Shown one piece after another: positions 48,613 through 59,221 of a stretch of 64,000 nucleotides of DNA. Positions within the stretch are counted from its first letter, which is position 1; the number at the start of each line of letters is the position of its first letter. The DNA is from Otatea glauca. Taxonomy: Eukaryota > Streptophyta > Magnoliopsida > Poales > Poaceae. Location: assembly GCA_036346275.1 (NCBI GenBank), contig CM070713.1, forward strand, positions 76,128,382 to 76,192,381. The letters run 5' to 3'. The notes beneath the pieces were generated by a model. It did not search any database, was not told the origin of the DNA, and worked only from the letters and a program-made list of their open reading frames with translations. A program made the position numbers and the translations under genes.

Positions 48613-48930
48613 CTACTGACCGCAATCACAGATCGGTTTTCCCCACACAAGACTGGCGACTACCGACGCGCTCGCGCCATCGCTTCCAAGAGGCCCTCCT
48701 ACCACCTTGAGCCTTGGGACGACCTCGAGCGGCAGATCGACGGCGGCGATACCTCGGGCTACGGTTTCTTCCTCCTCCCCGAGCTCAGCCATCGCCTGGT
48801 CACGCTCAGCCCAGAACTCGATCATGGGATCTTCTTCCTCTACCTCGATATCATCGCCAAAGCTGAAAATCAGTGGATGCCTCGAAGCCATTTCGAGGAT
48901 TACGAAAGAGGACTTTGGTCTGAGGGACAA
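48613..48930 (-). CDS. Small antisense ORF of Tat element, unknown function
   Basis: An open frame of 105 codons; the inner ATG at 48891 begins MASRHPLIFSFGDDIEVEEE, giving ~92 residues. The acidic stretch EVEEEDPMIEFWAERDQAMA looks like real low-GC-bias coding sequence and resembles short proteins often predicted inside grass Tat elements. No domain recognised. It lies upstream of and co-directional with the large antisense gene. Confidence 0.4.
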   Translation of the reverse strand: MSLRPKSSFVILEMASRHPLIFSFGDDIEVEEEDPMIEFWAERDQAMAELGEEEETVARGIAAVDLPLEVVPRLKVVGGPLGSDGASASVVASLVWGKPICDCGQ

Positions 48931-49257
48931 TTGTTCTGGTAAACGTTCGTACCCTTATATACCCAGACGGAGTGAGATCAAACGTCTTCAAAATAAATGC
49001 GAACACAGGAAAATGAAGCGCCCTTCACCAGAACCCGAGGCAGCCAAGAAGGCGTACGATCAAGGCGCGCCAAGCCATACGCGACGCGCGCGGTGAAGCA
49101 ATTAAAAGCTTCAAGCGGTTCGAATGCCCCCGGCCAGGATCCGGGGCAGCCGTCGGATGCGTTGGGGCACACCTGGTGGAAACCCGCCGACCCAGTCGGT
49201 CGAGCCCGGTTACCTTTCACAAACCAAGATCAACCCCCAACCGTATCTGACGAACTC

Positions 49258-49274
49258 GCTCGGGGGTTCGGGGG
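49258..49274 (+). other. Polypurine tract of gypsy element
   Basis: G-rich run GCTCGGGGGTTCGGGGGA just before the 3' LTR at 49279. Confidence 0.6.
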
Positions 49275-49278
49275 ATAC

Positions 49279-50159
49279 TGACGAATACTCATACCAGGGG
49301 TACCCCAACGGCCCAGGATAACAAGCAGGCTACCTCAAGCCCATTACCGACCAAAGGACCCGTGGGACCACAAAGGATGCCCCTCCCCGACCGATCAGGA
49401 CTAGCGTCCCTGACCAAGTAAGGCTCCCGACCCCCGCGGCGGGTCGGGATCCTTCGACCTCCGACCAAATTAAGGCAACCTCCGTCAAGGGCCACGTGTC
49501 AAAGCCTCCGCGCCACGGCCACGCGTTCTGCGGACGGGACAATCGGCGATTGTACGGAGCAGTGGCTCTTTCTCAAGATGGCATAAATGGCTCCAAGTCA
49601 AGCTCCCACCCCATCAACTACCACGCATAATACGAAGGCACGCCCTCTCGAGGCGGTACTAACGTTACGCACCGCAACGCCAACCATCGCCGTTCACAGA
49701 AGGCGGTGCGCCAGGTTCCGCAGCAGAATAGCTGACCGCCTCGCCACTGTGGCTACCGACCCAACAGGCAAACCGGGCCACGACCCATCACCAAAGCGGA
49801 AAGACTAATGCTCCCGGCGTAGGTTTTCTCTCCTGCCCTCTCCCAACTTCCCATGTAACCTGCCCCCTCCAGTTGTATAAAGGGAGGCAGGGACCTCTGG
49901 GAGTGGAGCGCCTGAGAGATCTCCTCTTCTCGCTAGGCCTCTGTGAACACTCTTGTGTTCAAACTCTTTACTCTCATTTGTAAAACGTTGTGCAGCCATC
50001 TGCACCTAAGGCAATATAACACCACCGAATGAACTGGAGTAGGGACATTCGGCCCGAACCAGTATACACCTTGGGCTCTCGAGTCTAACCATTCAGGGAC
50101 AGGGAATGCGTGGCCCCTTTGACTTACAAATTTACTTGCCGGTGCTCGAAACGCCGACA
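49279..50159 (+). repeat. 3' LTR of gypsy element
   Basis: 881 bp; TATA box at about 49876. Multiple substitutions and many one-base indels separate it from the 5' copy. Confidence 0.9.
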
Positions 50160-50472
50160 ATACACATTTCACCATTACTTTATGTAATTATACATGTATT
50201 TTTTATTTCGGTATTCGATTTACTTACTGTTTTTACTCAACAACCGTATCCTAAAAATTAAATTTTTTGCCATTCTGTACGAAATACCATAAACCAGTCA
50301 AACAGAGTTGATTGTTTCAGTTCTTTTTTTGGCACAATTTTTTCTGTTCGTTAAAACAAACCGGTTCGGTTTTTTGGCATGATTTTTTCTATTCGTTAAA
50401 ACAAACTGGTTCGGTTTTTTGGCACGGTTTTTTTTTCAGTTCGGTTAAAACGAGCATAGCCCTGGGTGCAAG

Positions 50473-51159
50473 GTTTCACTGGTTAACAACAACCTAGTCA
50501 CTCATCAATCACATTATCGTTTCCTGCGAGCTGCACAGGGAGACGGCAAATTCCTGGCTACGGACATCACACACCCACTCATGACTGAAAAGAGATCGAA
50601 TGCAGGCTATGACAGTATCTTTAACAGTTCTAGATTGACAATTAAATCAAAAAACGATGATCCAGATCTTCTATATTACTGTTTGGGAAATAATGTAGCA
50701 ATATACTGGACCGTTGGTTCCTTCGATTCAACGGTGGTGAAGACTGATGATTGTTTAAGTTACTGTCAATGTTATAAATGTACAGATCTCTATCCCTCGT
50801 GACTCCTCCTTTAAATAATTAATGTAAACATCACTCAGATGTTTTCTTAGCAAAAAAACATCTAAATTTTAGAGAATTAGATCTACAGTGAGATCCGTAA
50901 AACATGAAAAGAGGTGGGATTGTATTTTGATGAATGGTTTGATATTTTGATCTAAGGATCTAAAATTTAGATGATTGTAAGAAACAAAAATATCCAGATG
51001 AAATCTAGACACACCCGATAATTAATGTAATCCGTTCAAATGGCCTATATCGCCCAAGTAATAGCAGGAAAACGGCCGCTTCTCGACAGCACGGGCGCAA
51101 TGCAGCTATGGCTGCATATCTTTGCTTGTACTCTTATGCTTCCCCACCCTCTTTCACAC

Positions 51160-51201
<42 letters not shown>

Positions 51202-52779
51202 CACAGACTCAGATAGCAGCAGATGATCGCTTTTAACTTTAAACACGCCGGTGTGCGCCTTGCTTTACAACCAAAACCAGTCTCCCAAACGCAGGCGCGT
51301 ACGTACGACGACCAGTGGCCCAACGGAGACAATGCTAACCTATCCGCATCGCACGACCAACCTTGCCTCTTTGCCCTTGGCAACTCTCCGTCTATCCGTT
51401 TATTTTCAGAGCTTTTTACGGTACACTAAACTTAATACAAATTATTTATTGTTTTTATCTAATGGATAGATTAGCTATAATTTATTTATATTTTATCTGG
51501 TAGAAGAGTAGTAGAAATAGTCTTCACAAATCAATGGTTATATTTTATTTTTACTGTCTACTATATACTGCCAGTATATTACAACGTAAAATTTCTCTCA
51601 TTTTTTTACTTCTACTGTAAGTCCAAGCCAAGCTAACCTAGCACTGCAGAATCCAACGCAACACCCCAGCGCATGCAGTGCAGCGAGCGCCATTTCCAGC
51701 TTGCTCCCTGCTCCCCTCCCGCAGCATGCAGCCGCACCATCTCCAAATCCCCTTCCGTGTTCCAGACAGCAAAACACCAAAGCATGCAGGAGACACAAAC
51801 CCATACATCGGTGTTACTTATCTACAAATGCCATATATGCACAGTAGAGCACACAGTACTGGAGTACACTGTAAGCACGAAGAAGTTTTAGTTTTTTTTT
51901 TTTGACAAAAGAAGGATTAGCATTTTTCAGGCCATGCTTTTGTTGATTTGCGCACACGCAGATGCAGCGGGCAGCAGCAGAGGTCGCTGTCGCCGAGCTC
52001 ATCTCCAGTACAGTGACTATAGTCCACATTCATAATCACTGTTTTATCACGGGGGAGGCCCACGCTAAAAAGGTTTATAAACCTGACACGCGACCAATGG
52101 GTCTTAACTCCGACGGCGTTTATTTTATGATCATTGGTATCATCGGCGCCGGTGGGGCCCACGCGAACATGGCCGGGCCCACGGATCAGGTGCGGTACTC
52201 TCTCACTGCTGCGAGTAACACTAGCCCTACTGCTACTGCTGCGAGTTTGGCTATGCTATGACTAGGCTGGTGATGCAGCAGAGCCACAGACACGCGATGT
52301 ACACAGACAGGTTGAGCAAACCGAGGCGGCGACGACGACGACGACGACATGGGCAGGGCAGCAGACAGGAGAGGCAGGGGGAATTGGGAGGCTAAACAAG
52401 TAGGGAGGTCCACCGATCCCATGGAAACGGCTAAAAGCGCATGGGAGGGAGGGTTGGCGCATGGACGGTTCCGTCTCCGTTTTGCCGTCCGCATCTCGGC
52501 CTTCTTGGATTTTGCTTCTGGACGTTTGGAACGCCCATCATGGCAAGCAAAAACCAACCGCATCGATGCTGTGCTTACATGCTGCCTACTCGTTTCCACT
52601 GGTTCATCCACCCAGACCCAGTGTGCGAGTTGAAACAAGAGCTGCGGAACCTCACATGGTGATCTCAAATTCTCAACACAACGCAACACAACAAGAGGAC
52701 AGGACAAGCTAGGAGATTTCCATACTTCCCACTCAGCTGCCCTTTTTTTTCACTTTTTGCCAATCTTTTCTCCCTCCAT
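50473..52779. other. Intergenic/promoter-like stretch with simple repeats
   Basis: Includes a probable small MITE (about 50830-51001) with mirrored CATCTAAATTTTAGA arms, a (CT)n run and, at 52326-52350, a (GAC)n run. Several frames of 60-170 codons exist on both strands, but all are low-complexity or unlike any family, so none is called. Confidence 0.4.
51162..51197. repeat. (CT)18 microsatellite
   Basis: 36-bp uninterrupted CT run, the sort common in grass 5' UTRs and promoters. No gene was identified after it. Confidence 0.95.
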
Positions 52780-53190
52780 TCTAAAGCGGGCAAACCACCA
52801 ACAACAGCGAAAAGAAATTACACAGGAAAGTATGTAATGAATCGAAGGAAGAAAAAAGCAAGCACGGCAAAACAAGGGAAGCAAAAGAAAGAAAGAAAGA
52901 AAGTGATTGAGCCTATTGTGCCAATATCTTACTACTCCACAAGTGGACAGCACACCTCAGGACAAGGAGAAATCAGCTCCCCCACACCCTCATCATCCCG
53001 TCCTCCTCATCTTCTTCATCTTCCTCCCCATCATCACCATCCTCCTCCTCTTGTTCTTGCGATGCCATGGCCCGGTCGAAGAGCACGGGCACCCCTCCTG
53101 ACCTCCTCCACTCACACACCACACTTGACGAAAAATGGAGGAGAAAGAAAGGGAGAAGGGGACATGCAATGCAAGGTGGTGGTGCAAGCA
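52780..53190 (-). ncRNA. Candidate miR171 target-mimic RNA
   Basis: Proposed minus-strand transcript. A TATATAA box at 53223-53217 would place the start near 53190. The RNA would contain a 31-codon ORF (ATG 53068-53066, stop 52975-52973; MASQEQEEEDGDDG then an acidic run and MMRVWGS) and, 45 nt after its stop, the miR171 mimic site (52928-52904). A TTTC-rich tract follows. Layout resembles the IPS1/At4 mimics: short RNA, small non-conserved ORF, one central site. The 3' end is a guess; no strong poly(A) signal is seen. There is no transcript evidence in the sequence itself. A longer spliced transcript starting near 53880 is an alternative. Confidence 0.5.
52904..52928 (-). promoter_or_regulatory. 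miR171-complementary site with 4-nt central bulge
   Basis: The plus strand reads TGATTGAGCC, then TATT, then GTGCCAATATC. Without TATT, the two parts are exactly the 21-nt miR171b-type sequence of grasses. On a minus-strand RNA the site is therefore fully complementary to miR171, with AATA bulged between the bases facing positions 10 and 11, where AGO would cleave. That is the canonical target-mimic design. The purine-rich (GAAA)n run at 52881-52903 abuts it. Confidence 0.85.
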
Positions 53191-53216
53191 CCAGATGCTC
53201 TCAGCTCTCGGAGTTG

Positions 53217-53223
53217 TTATATA
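53217..53223 (-). promoter_or_regulatory. Minus-strand TATA box
   Basis: TATATAA on the minus strand, about 290 bp upstream of the mimic site. The stretch is nearly symmetrical, so a plus-strand TATATAT (53219-53225) facing the CT-rich DNA at 53230-53380 is also possible. Confidence 0.45.
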
Positions 53224-53229
53224 TCTCAC

Positions 53230-55239
53230 TCGATCCCTTGCTCTCTCCCTGAAGCTTTCTCCCCTGCTCGCTTTCTTCCTTTCCGAAGCTTTTTTCTTGC
53301 TTTCTCCTGCTTTGGCTTGTGTAGCTCTCTCCTCTCCCCCCTCCTCCTCCCCTTTATGCTTTCCCCCTCCTCTGACGTGAGAGGAGATCCTCCTCCTCCT
53401 CCGCCTCGCCTTCCTCTCCTCAGCTGGGCGGCGGGCCCACCAGGCCAAATCTCCTTTTGGCTGGCCTCGCCTCCTCCAATGCCGCATCCTCCTCCTCAGC
53501 TCCTCCTCCTTTTACTCTCTCCTCCATGGCCCTCCTCCTGCAGTAAAGCTCAGCAAGAAAAAAAGGCAAGTGTAAGAGGCCAAGAAAGCAAAAGCAAGAG
53601 GGCTAGCTAGCTTTGAACAAGCCAGAGCAGGCACAAGCACAATAAACAAATCGACATGCAATGTAGTGGTAGTGTACTAGATGCAAGGACGACATGTACA
53701 AGACCACGCTTTAGACCAAAAGATCATACACATGCAAAGATGAGGCGAGCGAGCTATCGAAGCAGCAGCAGCAGCAGCAGTAAATTTCTTCTCACCGACT
53801 TTTCCTCTCCTACCTCTGCAACTTCAACAAGCAGAGAGAGGAACAAGTAGAGAGAGGAGATGTCTCTCCCTCTCTACACCTTGTGTCTCTCGCTAGCTAC
53901 GCTTTCTTTGAAATGTCCAATCCACACGAATTGGCTAGCAGTATTTGGCTTTCCCCCTGCCTGAAACTGAAATAGGGTACCTAGATCTGTAGCAACACGA
54001 GGCGGCGGAAATGACTGAACTGCCCTTTAACCGGTCGTGCTGCGCCGGGCATTCCGAGGGGCAGAACCGGGCGCGGATCACGGATGGCCGCAGCATGGAA
54101 AGGCGTACTCCCCCGGGTTTTACGTATCCACGGTGGGGTGCTCGAGCTCCATAGCCCGAGCCGAGCCGAGCCAGCCTTCGCGTTCCGCTCCAGGAGGCAC
54201 GTACGTGGGTGGGCCCCGGCTGTCAGCCCCCCACCCCGGACTGAGCTAGCTGCACTGCATGCTGCAGCACTGGTAGTAGCAATAGCCAGTAGCTAGCTGG
54301 CCCTCCCAGTGAACAGTACAACTAGGTACTTACTTTAGGTAGCACGCGGTTATTGTAATTATCTGCTGGGTAATGGTAAAATCATGGGGGGAAAGAGTGT
54401 AGCAAATCGCCGTGCATGTAACTAGCTAGTAGTCACTCTTGTCACTGCTCCATTGTTCTGGTGTGTTACTGGTAGGAAAGAGGAACAGTGGGTGTTGCTC
54501 AGCACGTTGTTGTTATGGATGATGTATGTCAAAAGGGTTGAGAGAGTTGGTCATAGTAGTAGGAGTTGTTGGAGGCGGCAGTCCAGGGCAGGGCGAGGGC
54601 GCTGCGCCCATGTGCCCGCCTGAACCAGGCGACCGCATCCCAACACCAGGCGCGTCCACCACATCTCTGGACCTCACTCGCCCGGCCTACCCCCACATCT
54701 CCTCTCGCATGACAACTCACGCTACAACAACGGAAAGGAGAGAGATTTATAAAGTAGTATCATTTCATCCTCCCAATTGAAGGCCAATAAAAACTCAAAC
54801 AGTGCCTATTCATGGACGGAGCAGCACCAACACGGCAACACCCAACCTGAAGCCTTAGCTTTTCAAGCCACCTCGAAACTTTTTTTTTACAAATCTAGTT
54901 ATACTTAAGAATGTAATTAGAAAACGTCCTACTCTAACTGTGAAGCACAAGTGTCTCGGCAGGGGCAGCAAGATATGCTCGAGTGGCCGAATGTAGTAGG
55001 TTTCTGCTATGCTGTCCTAGCTTGGCAGTGTTATCCTACCGCGATCAACAGCCTACCGTGGTCCTAGTTTCCTGTCACGGTACACAGACGTGACATGTGT
55101 CACCTGTCGACGCTTCCGCTATTGAGGAGATGACTATTTTCTCAATTAAATTCGTACGAGGCTAGATTTGTAGAAAGAAAATATACGAGATTACTAGAAA
55201 AGCCAAGAACTCCACACAACTTATGTAACCACAAACTAA
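53230..55239. other. GC/CT-rich then mixed intergenic DNA
   Basis: 53230-53540 is strongly pyrimidine-rich with TCC/CTC runs. A (GCA)n run is at 53761-53780. 54000-54300 and 54560-54720 are GC-rich. Open frames on both strands are low-complexity. No gene supported. Confidence 0.4.
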
Positions 55240-55442
55240 GACCCCCTTTGGCATGACTTGGGCTTGTGCAAATACCAGCGTCTAGCTGGCTACCCTGAAA
55301 AGCTGTTTCTTTAGAAGCTTCTACTTATCTTTAGAAATGGACTTAGACTTGTGCAAAAAGCTAAATTAGAAGTCAGTGGTCTGGCATAACTTGTGACTTC
55401 ATGTAGAGAAAAGCCAGTCCAGAAGCTGTGCCAAAGAAGACC
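55240..55442. mobile_element. Probable small hAT-like MITE
   Basis: Starts GACCCCCTTTGGCATGACTT and, inverted, its right end reads GGTCTTCTTTGGCACAGCTT. The 203-bp body contains mirrored AGAAGCTT/AAGCTTCT phrases. No clear target duplication. Confidence 0.6.
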
Positions 55443-57447
55443 AAAACGTCTTTATTTTCATTGTTGGTCAAAAGCTTAGACCCGATTATAACTCAATAAT
55501 TACTGATAATTTCTAAGAGAGTTTTACATAAATTAGTTCCATTTCTATAGAAATCGAAAAAAAAATCTGTAATCGATGCATATCAGATACAGAACCAATG
55601 TAATCAGATAGGGTATTGAGCACGCGCGCGCGGGACTGTTATCAAATGGAACGGAATGACGTGCATCCACCCGCGTACACGTATCAAGTTTGCCCGGGCG
55701 GTTCGTTGCATGGATGCATGCTGCATGGTTAACTACAACTGGCTGCTCACATGACACGGGCGTTGTTAACCCGTGTGAGACGCGACAGCCATGGCTCGTC
55801 ATCCATGTTGGATTATATTGCAACAACAGTAGTACAGCACACACACGTACGTACGTTACGCACGCGCATGCGACCTGCTAATAAGTTGCTAGGACACGAT
55901 GTCCCCTTCCCAAGCCCCAGCCGCGTAGTTTGGTCGCTTGCGTGAAATGGACAAGCCGGCTCGCATGAACTGCAACTGCAAGCTACTCTCTCCTGCATCT
56001 GCATGCAACCGTCGTCGCAAAGCCGGCGCTTGTTCAAAGTGCTACTCGGCTAGCTAGAGGCCGAGAGAGAGTTATTGCTACTATACATGGCTCAAGAACT
56101 CCAACACTGTCGCCGTGCGTGTGATAAAATGTAGTGCCGATCGATCGATCCAACAGAGATTTATGTGCAGGCGACAGCGCTGATCGAGACCCAACAATGG
56201 AAAACCAGTTGAGTAGCGTTGGATTGGGTCGGGAACTCGGGATTGGATTGGATACGATCATACGAGTGCGACATGCTACTGGTGTGTATGCTTCGCTTTC
56301 TTGCTTTCTGCATTAAAACCATTCCCGGCCCGGTCGTGCGTGCCGTGACCATACAGGGGCCCAGGGCAGGGGTGGTTTGGTCATCTCACCCCTGATGAGT
56401 AAAATCTGGTGGACACTTTCGGGCCCATCACTGTAAATTATAGGAATCACTATCCATCTTGGTATGGCAGGAGCATATGGTATCGGGACAATCGTAGCTC
56501 ATTACACTCACAGCCCTCTCAATTCTTATCTACTGTTCCGTCTCTCATATCTGGCCTTATTCATTTCCCGTCAAAAGAGTTATCCTATTGCTTCTCTCTC
56601 CCTATCCCTCCTCTTTCACATCTCTACATCTCTCCTCACGAATAGGGCTCTTCCATATCTCCCCATCCCTCTCCTCTCTCCTCGTGAAAAGGGCGACGAT
56701 AAGGCCTCCTCCGAATCAGTGTGATTTGCACGGCTGTGACGCTGTCTGCCCGAGATAGGCGAGGCTGCCGCGGCAGTGCTGAGCAGATTGAACTCTGTTG
56801 GGGCAGCATGAGCATCATCTCATCGCTCAGCCGCGAGCTTTATCCTTCGATTCCTTAACAAGGAGAAGTTCAAGGAGACTGTGAAACAAGTTGGTAGTCT
56901 CTCTCTCCTATTGGCCCATGGGTTCTTTTTGGGGTGATTCAGTTGGTGGTTGGTTAGGCTCATAAGCCTCTACTCTTTTTTTGAGAATTTGTTTGTTATG
57001 TTGCATGCTTTTTTTTCCGAATTTTAGTAAATACGTTGCAACATATAATTGATTTCGTTGTGACAATTCTTTTCAAATGTTGTAACTCTCTCATGTAAAT
57101 GTTGAAGTTGTTTCGATAATCATTTCCCTTCGTTGCAACTATGCGTTATTTCTATTGAGGGTAGTTTTTTTTATTGTTGTGTCAATATTTATCTTTTGCT
57201 ACAATGCTTTTTGGATTTCGAATAATTTATTGCACAATTCGCCCGAGATGTTGTGTTGATGAGTTTGAGGACGATGTATTGAAACAGAACAAACTTGAGG
57301 ATGATGTAAAAAGGGCAGAGGCATTTTTGTTGCATGATGGTCGTGTTGTCGCGTGGGTGTGAGCTTTTGTCGCGCTAATTCACCCCCACGCTGCTACGCG
57401 GGAGAAAGCTGGCAATCCGATGGTTACAGTTGTTGCATTGGAGAGAG
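55443..57447. other. Intergenic and probable decayed transposon DNA
   Basis: 55443-56450 has nothing recognised. 56460-57447 has a CT-rich leader-like part followed by repeated GTTGCAA/TTGTTGC phrases (57000-57160 and on), suggesting an old DNA transposon; the text resumes at 59217 after the LTR element. A 62-codon frame at 57174-57362 ends DGRVVAWV but has no known match. Confidence 0.35.
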
Positions 57448-57452
57448 GTTTT

Positions 57453-59216
57453 TGTTGAAACAGAACGTCAAAAGTTTTGGGATAATTTTCTCTTTTATTA
57501 CTTCTTGTTCGTTTTACTTACAAAACTCAAGTCTAACCCCATATTTATTCCCAAAACCACAGTCCTAATTAACGGAATAGGATTCGATTTCCTTGTCCTA
57601 ATCGAACTTCTCATCCTAAACTTTCTTAATACAAACTTTCCAAACTATAACTTTCCTATTACAAGATTACTTCTATCAATCATCCCCTTAATCTTGTAAC
57701 GCAACTCTAACTCATTGAGGCAATTGGTCTCAATTACGATTTGCCCAACTTATACTCAACACAGGATGGTGAACGCATCTCCAAGGAGTTTCGTCTTCTT
57801 CTTGCGGCCATATCACTTGTGACGCACCTCGCTGGCGATTACGACATTTTGTTTCAGCTCCAATTGTCTTTTCACCGGTAACGCAACTTGACGATGATGC
57901 AGACTCGGATTAGAGCTTATCCACGAAAGAACTTGGACGCACCTACAAGAACTCTCGTGCACACACAGCTAGAACGACAAGCGCAACTCCTCAACATCCC
58001 GAACTCATCTTCAACGAAATTGACTTTGGACGGCAAACGCATCTTCTCAATGTCCCTAAGTCATCCCATGTTGGACTTCTTCCATAAATCATCATGCAAG
58101 CGTCTCTGTTTTTCCTTGGATGATGTTGTGCACCTCAATGTTGACTACGTTCAGATTGATCAATATAAAGCGGCAGCGGGATCGATCAGCAATCAACCAA
58201 ACATTGCTAGGAAGATACACTGATCTCTTCCACTATCTTGTTTGCAGTTTCTGTGAACTCAGACATGCGTGTCAACCCTGATGGAATAGCAGTGTCATGT
58301 TCGACGTCGTCACGACTCTCGAACAACAACGCATCCATCAGCAAGGACTCACGATCCGTACGTTTTGCCTCTCATGGCGGCGGATTCAGAAGCACTGTTG
58401 CCTTTGCCGTCCAACGTGGTCGCATCCGCATCAAGATCTCTCCACCTTCAACGCATATACCGACCAGCCTCCCGACAGTTAGTTCCATCCTAACCATGTT
58501 ATTGGCGTTGGAGCTCGCCACCTGGCCACCGCCTTTGGCGCCGCGCGCAACCGCCAGCGCGCCCTCGCTGTGGCTGTCTGCATGTCCTGCACGAGGTCCT
58601 CCAGGTCGTTCGTCGCCTGGTCCAGCCGCCACATCGACTCGGCGCTGGCCGCTAGGACGGCGGGGTCATCCCTGCACTGGCTCAGCCGCGTGCGGTCGTC
58701 AACCTGGAGCACGCGGAGCTGCGCCTCCGCCATGTCGAGCAACCTCAGGGTGGCCTCGTACTTGCCGTAGTCGTTGTTCAGGTAGAGCTGCAGCCTCTCG
58801 ACCGCCTTGCCGATCGCGTCCGAGACGAGCGCGCCGAAGTCTGAAGTAGCCATCTCGATCTGCTCAAACAGCCCGCGCGTTTGCAACGATAGGTTGCTTC
58901 CTCGGGTGCCACCCCGAGATGGCCACTCCTGGGAGTTTCCTGCTCTCAGGGGTAGCGGTTTGATTTAAAACCCTAGGCTCTGATACCAATTGTTGGAACA
59001 GAACGTCAAAAGTTTTGGAACAATTTTCTCTTTTATTACTTCTTGTTCGTTTCGCTTACAAAACTCAAGTCTAACCCCATATTTATACCCAAAACTACAG
59101 TCCTAATTAACGGAATATGATTCGACTTCCTTGTCCTAATCGAACTCTGCATCCTAAACTTTCTTAATACAAACTTTTCAAACTATAACTTTCCTATTAC
59201 AAAATTATTTCTATCA
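57453..59216 (-). mobile_element. Small non-autonomous (TRIM/SMART-like) LTR retrotransposon
   Basis: Two 226-bp LTRs (57453-57678 and 58991-59216) flank 1312 bp. Target duplication GTTTT at 57448-57452 and 59217-59221. Read on the minus strand, the LTR ends ...CCAACA, followed by ATTGGTATCAGAGCC (Met-tRNA PBS) at about 58976-58990. The purine tract AAGGGGATGAT ends next to the other LTR at 57679. No pol. LTRs differ at about 15 of 226 positions, so it is not recent. Confidence 0.93.
58479..58886 (-). CDS. Short ORF in the small LTR element, possibly a captured Rx-type coiled coil
   Basis: An inner ATG at about 58850 begins MATSDFGALVSDAIGKAVER. The ~100 helical residues are rich in Leu/Ala/Glu, with AEAQLRVLQVD and QATNDLEDLVQDMQ. 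The spacing of the latter resembles the WLxxLRxxAYDxEDxxDE part of NLR N-terminal (Rx_N) coiled coils. It is not like a copia Gag and has no zinc knuckle. After about 58570 the frame becomes low-complexity. A captured host fragment is plausible but unproven. Confidence 0.4.
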   Translation of the reverse strand: MQTRGLFEQIEMATSDFGALVSDAIGKAVERLQLYLNNDYGKYEATLRLLDMAEAQLRVLQVDDRTRLSQCRDDPAVLAASAESMWRLDQATNDLEDLVQDMQTATARARWRLRAAPKAVARWRAPTPITWLGWN

Positions 59217-59221
59217 GTTTT

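Larger units (their letters stand above)
34231..50159 (+). mobile_element. Tat-lineage Ty3/gypsy LTR retrotransposon with antisense ORF, decayed
   Basis: LTRs of 870 and 881 bp (34231-35100, 49279-50159) begin TGACGAATACTC. Flanking 5-mers are ATACG (34226-34230) and ATACA (50160-50164), a one-base mismatch of the duplication. Order inside: PBS, gag remnant, protease, RT, RNase H, integrase (gypsy order), a 196-bp tandem repeat, then a long antisense gene, then a G-rich purine tract before the 3' LTR. Antisense extra ORFs between pol and the 3' LTR are typical of the Tat lineage (Grande/RIRE2-like). Many frameshifts break the coding parts, and the LTRs differ much more than those of the copia-type element. 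It is therefore older. Confidence 0.92.
33921..50464. mobile_element. hAT-type MITE split by a gypsy element
   Basis: The two halves, 33921-34230 and 50160-50464, form a ~615-bp element once the gypsy insertion is set aside. Ends: TGGGGCTGTGTATATG on the left and, inverted, CAGGGCTATGCTCG on the right. Flanking 8-mers GGTGCGAG (33913-33920) and GGTGCAAG (50465-50472) match at seven of eight. The right half contains about three ~45-bp tandem units with GGTTCGGTTTTTTGGCA (about 50326-50440). Confidence 0.7.

Noticed and set aside
52186..52707. 173-codon minus-strand frame
   Set aside because: Contains low-complexity runs from a GAC repeat and no recognisable motif; no promoter or splice support.
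52800..53030. A MIR171 precursor gene on the plus strand
   Set aside because: The mature-like sequence contains four extra bases and no miR171*-like arm (a TATTGGC...GGCTCAAT block) lies within about 120 bp on either side, so no hairpin can be drawn.
52837..53610. 257-codon plus-strand frame
   Set aside because: Pro/Ser/Leu-rich product of pyrimidine-rich DNA; resembles no protein family.
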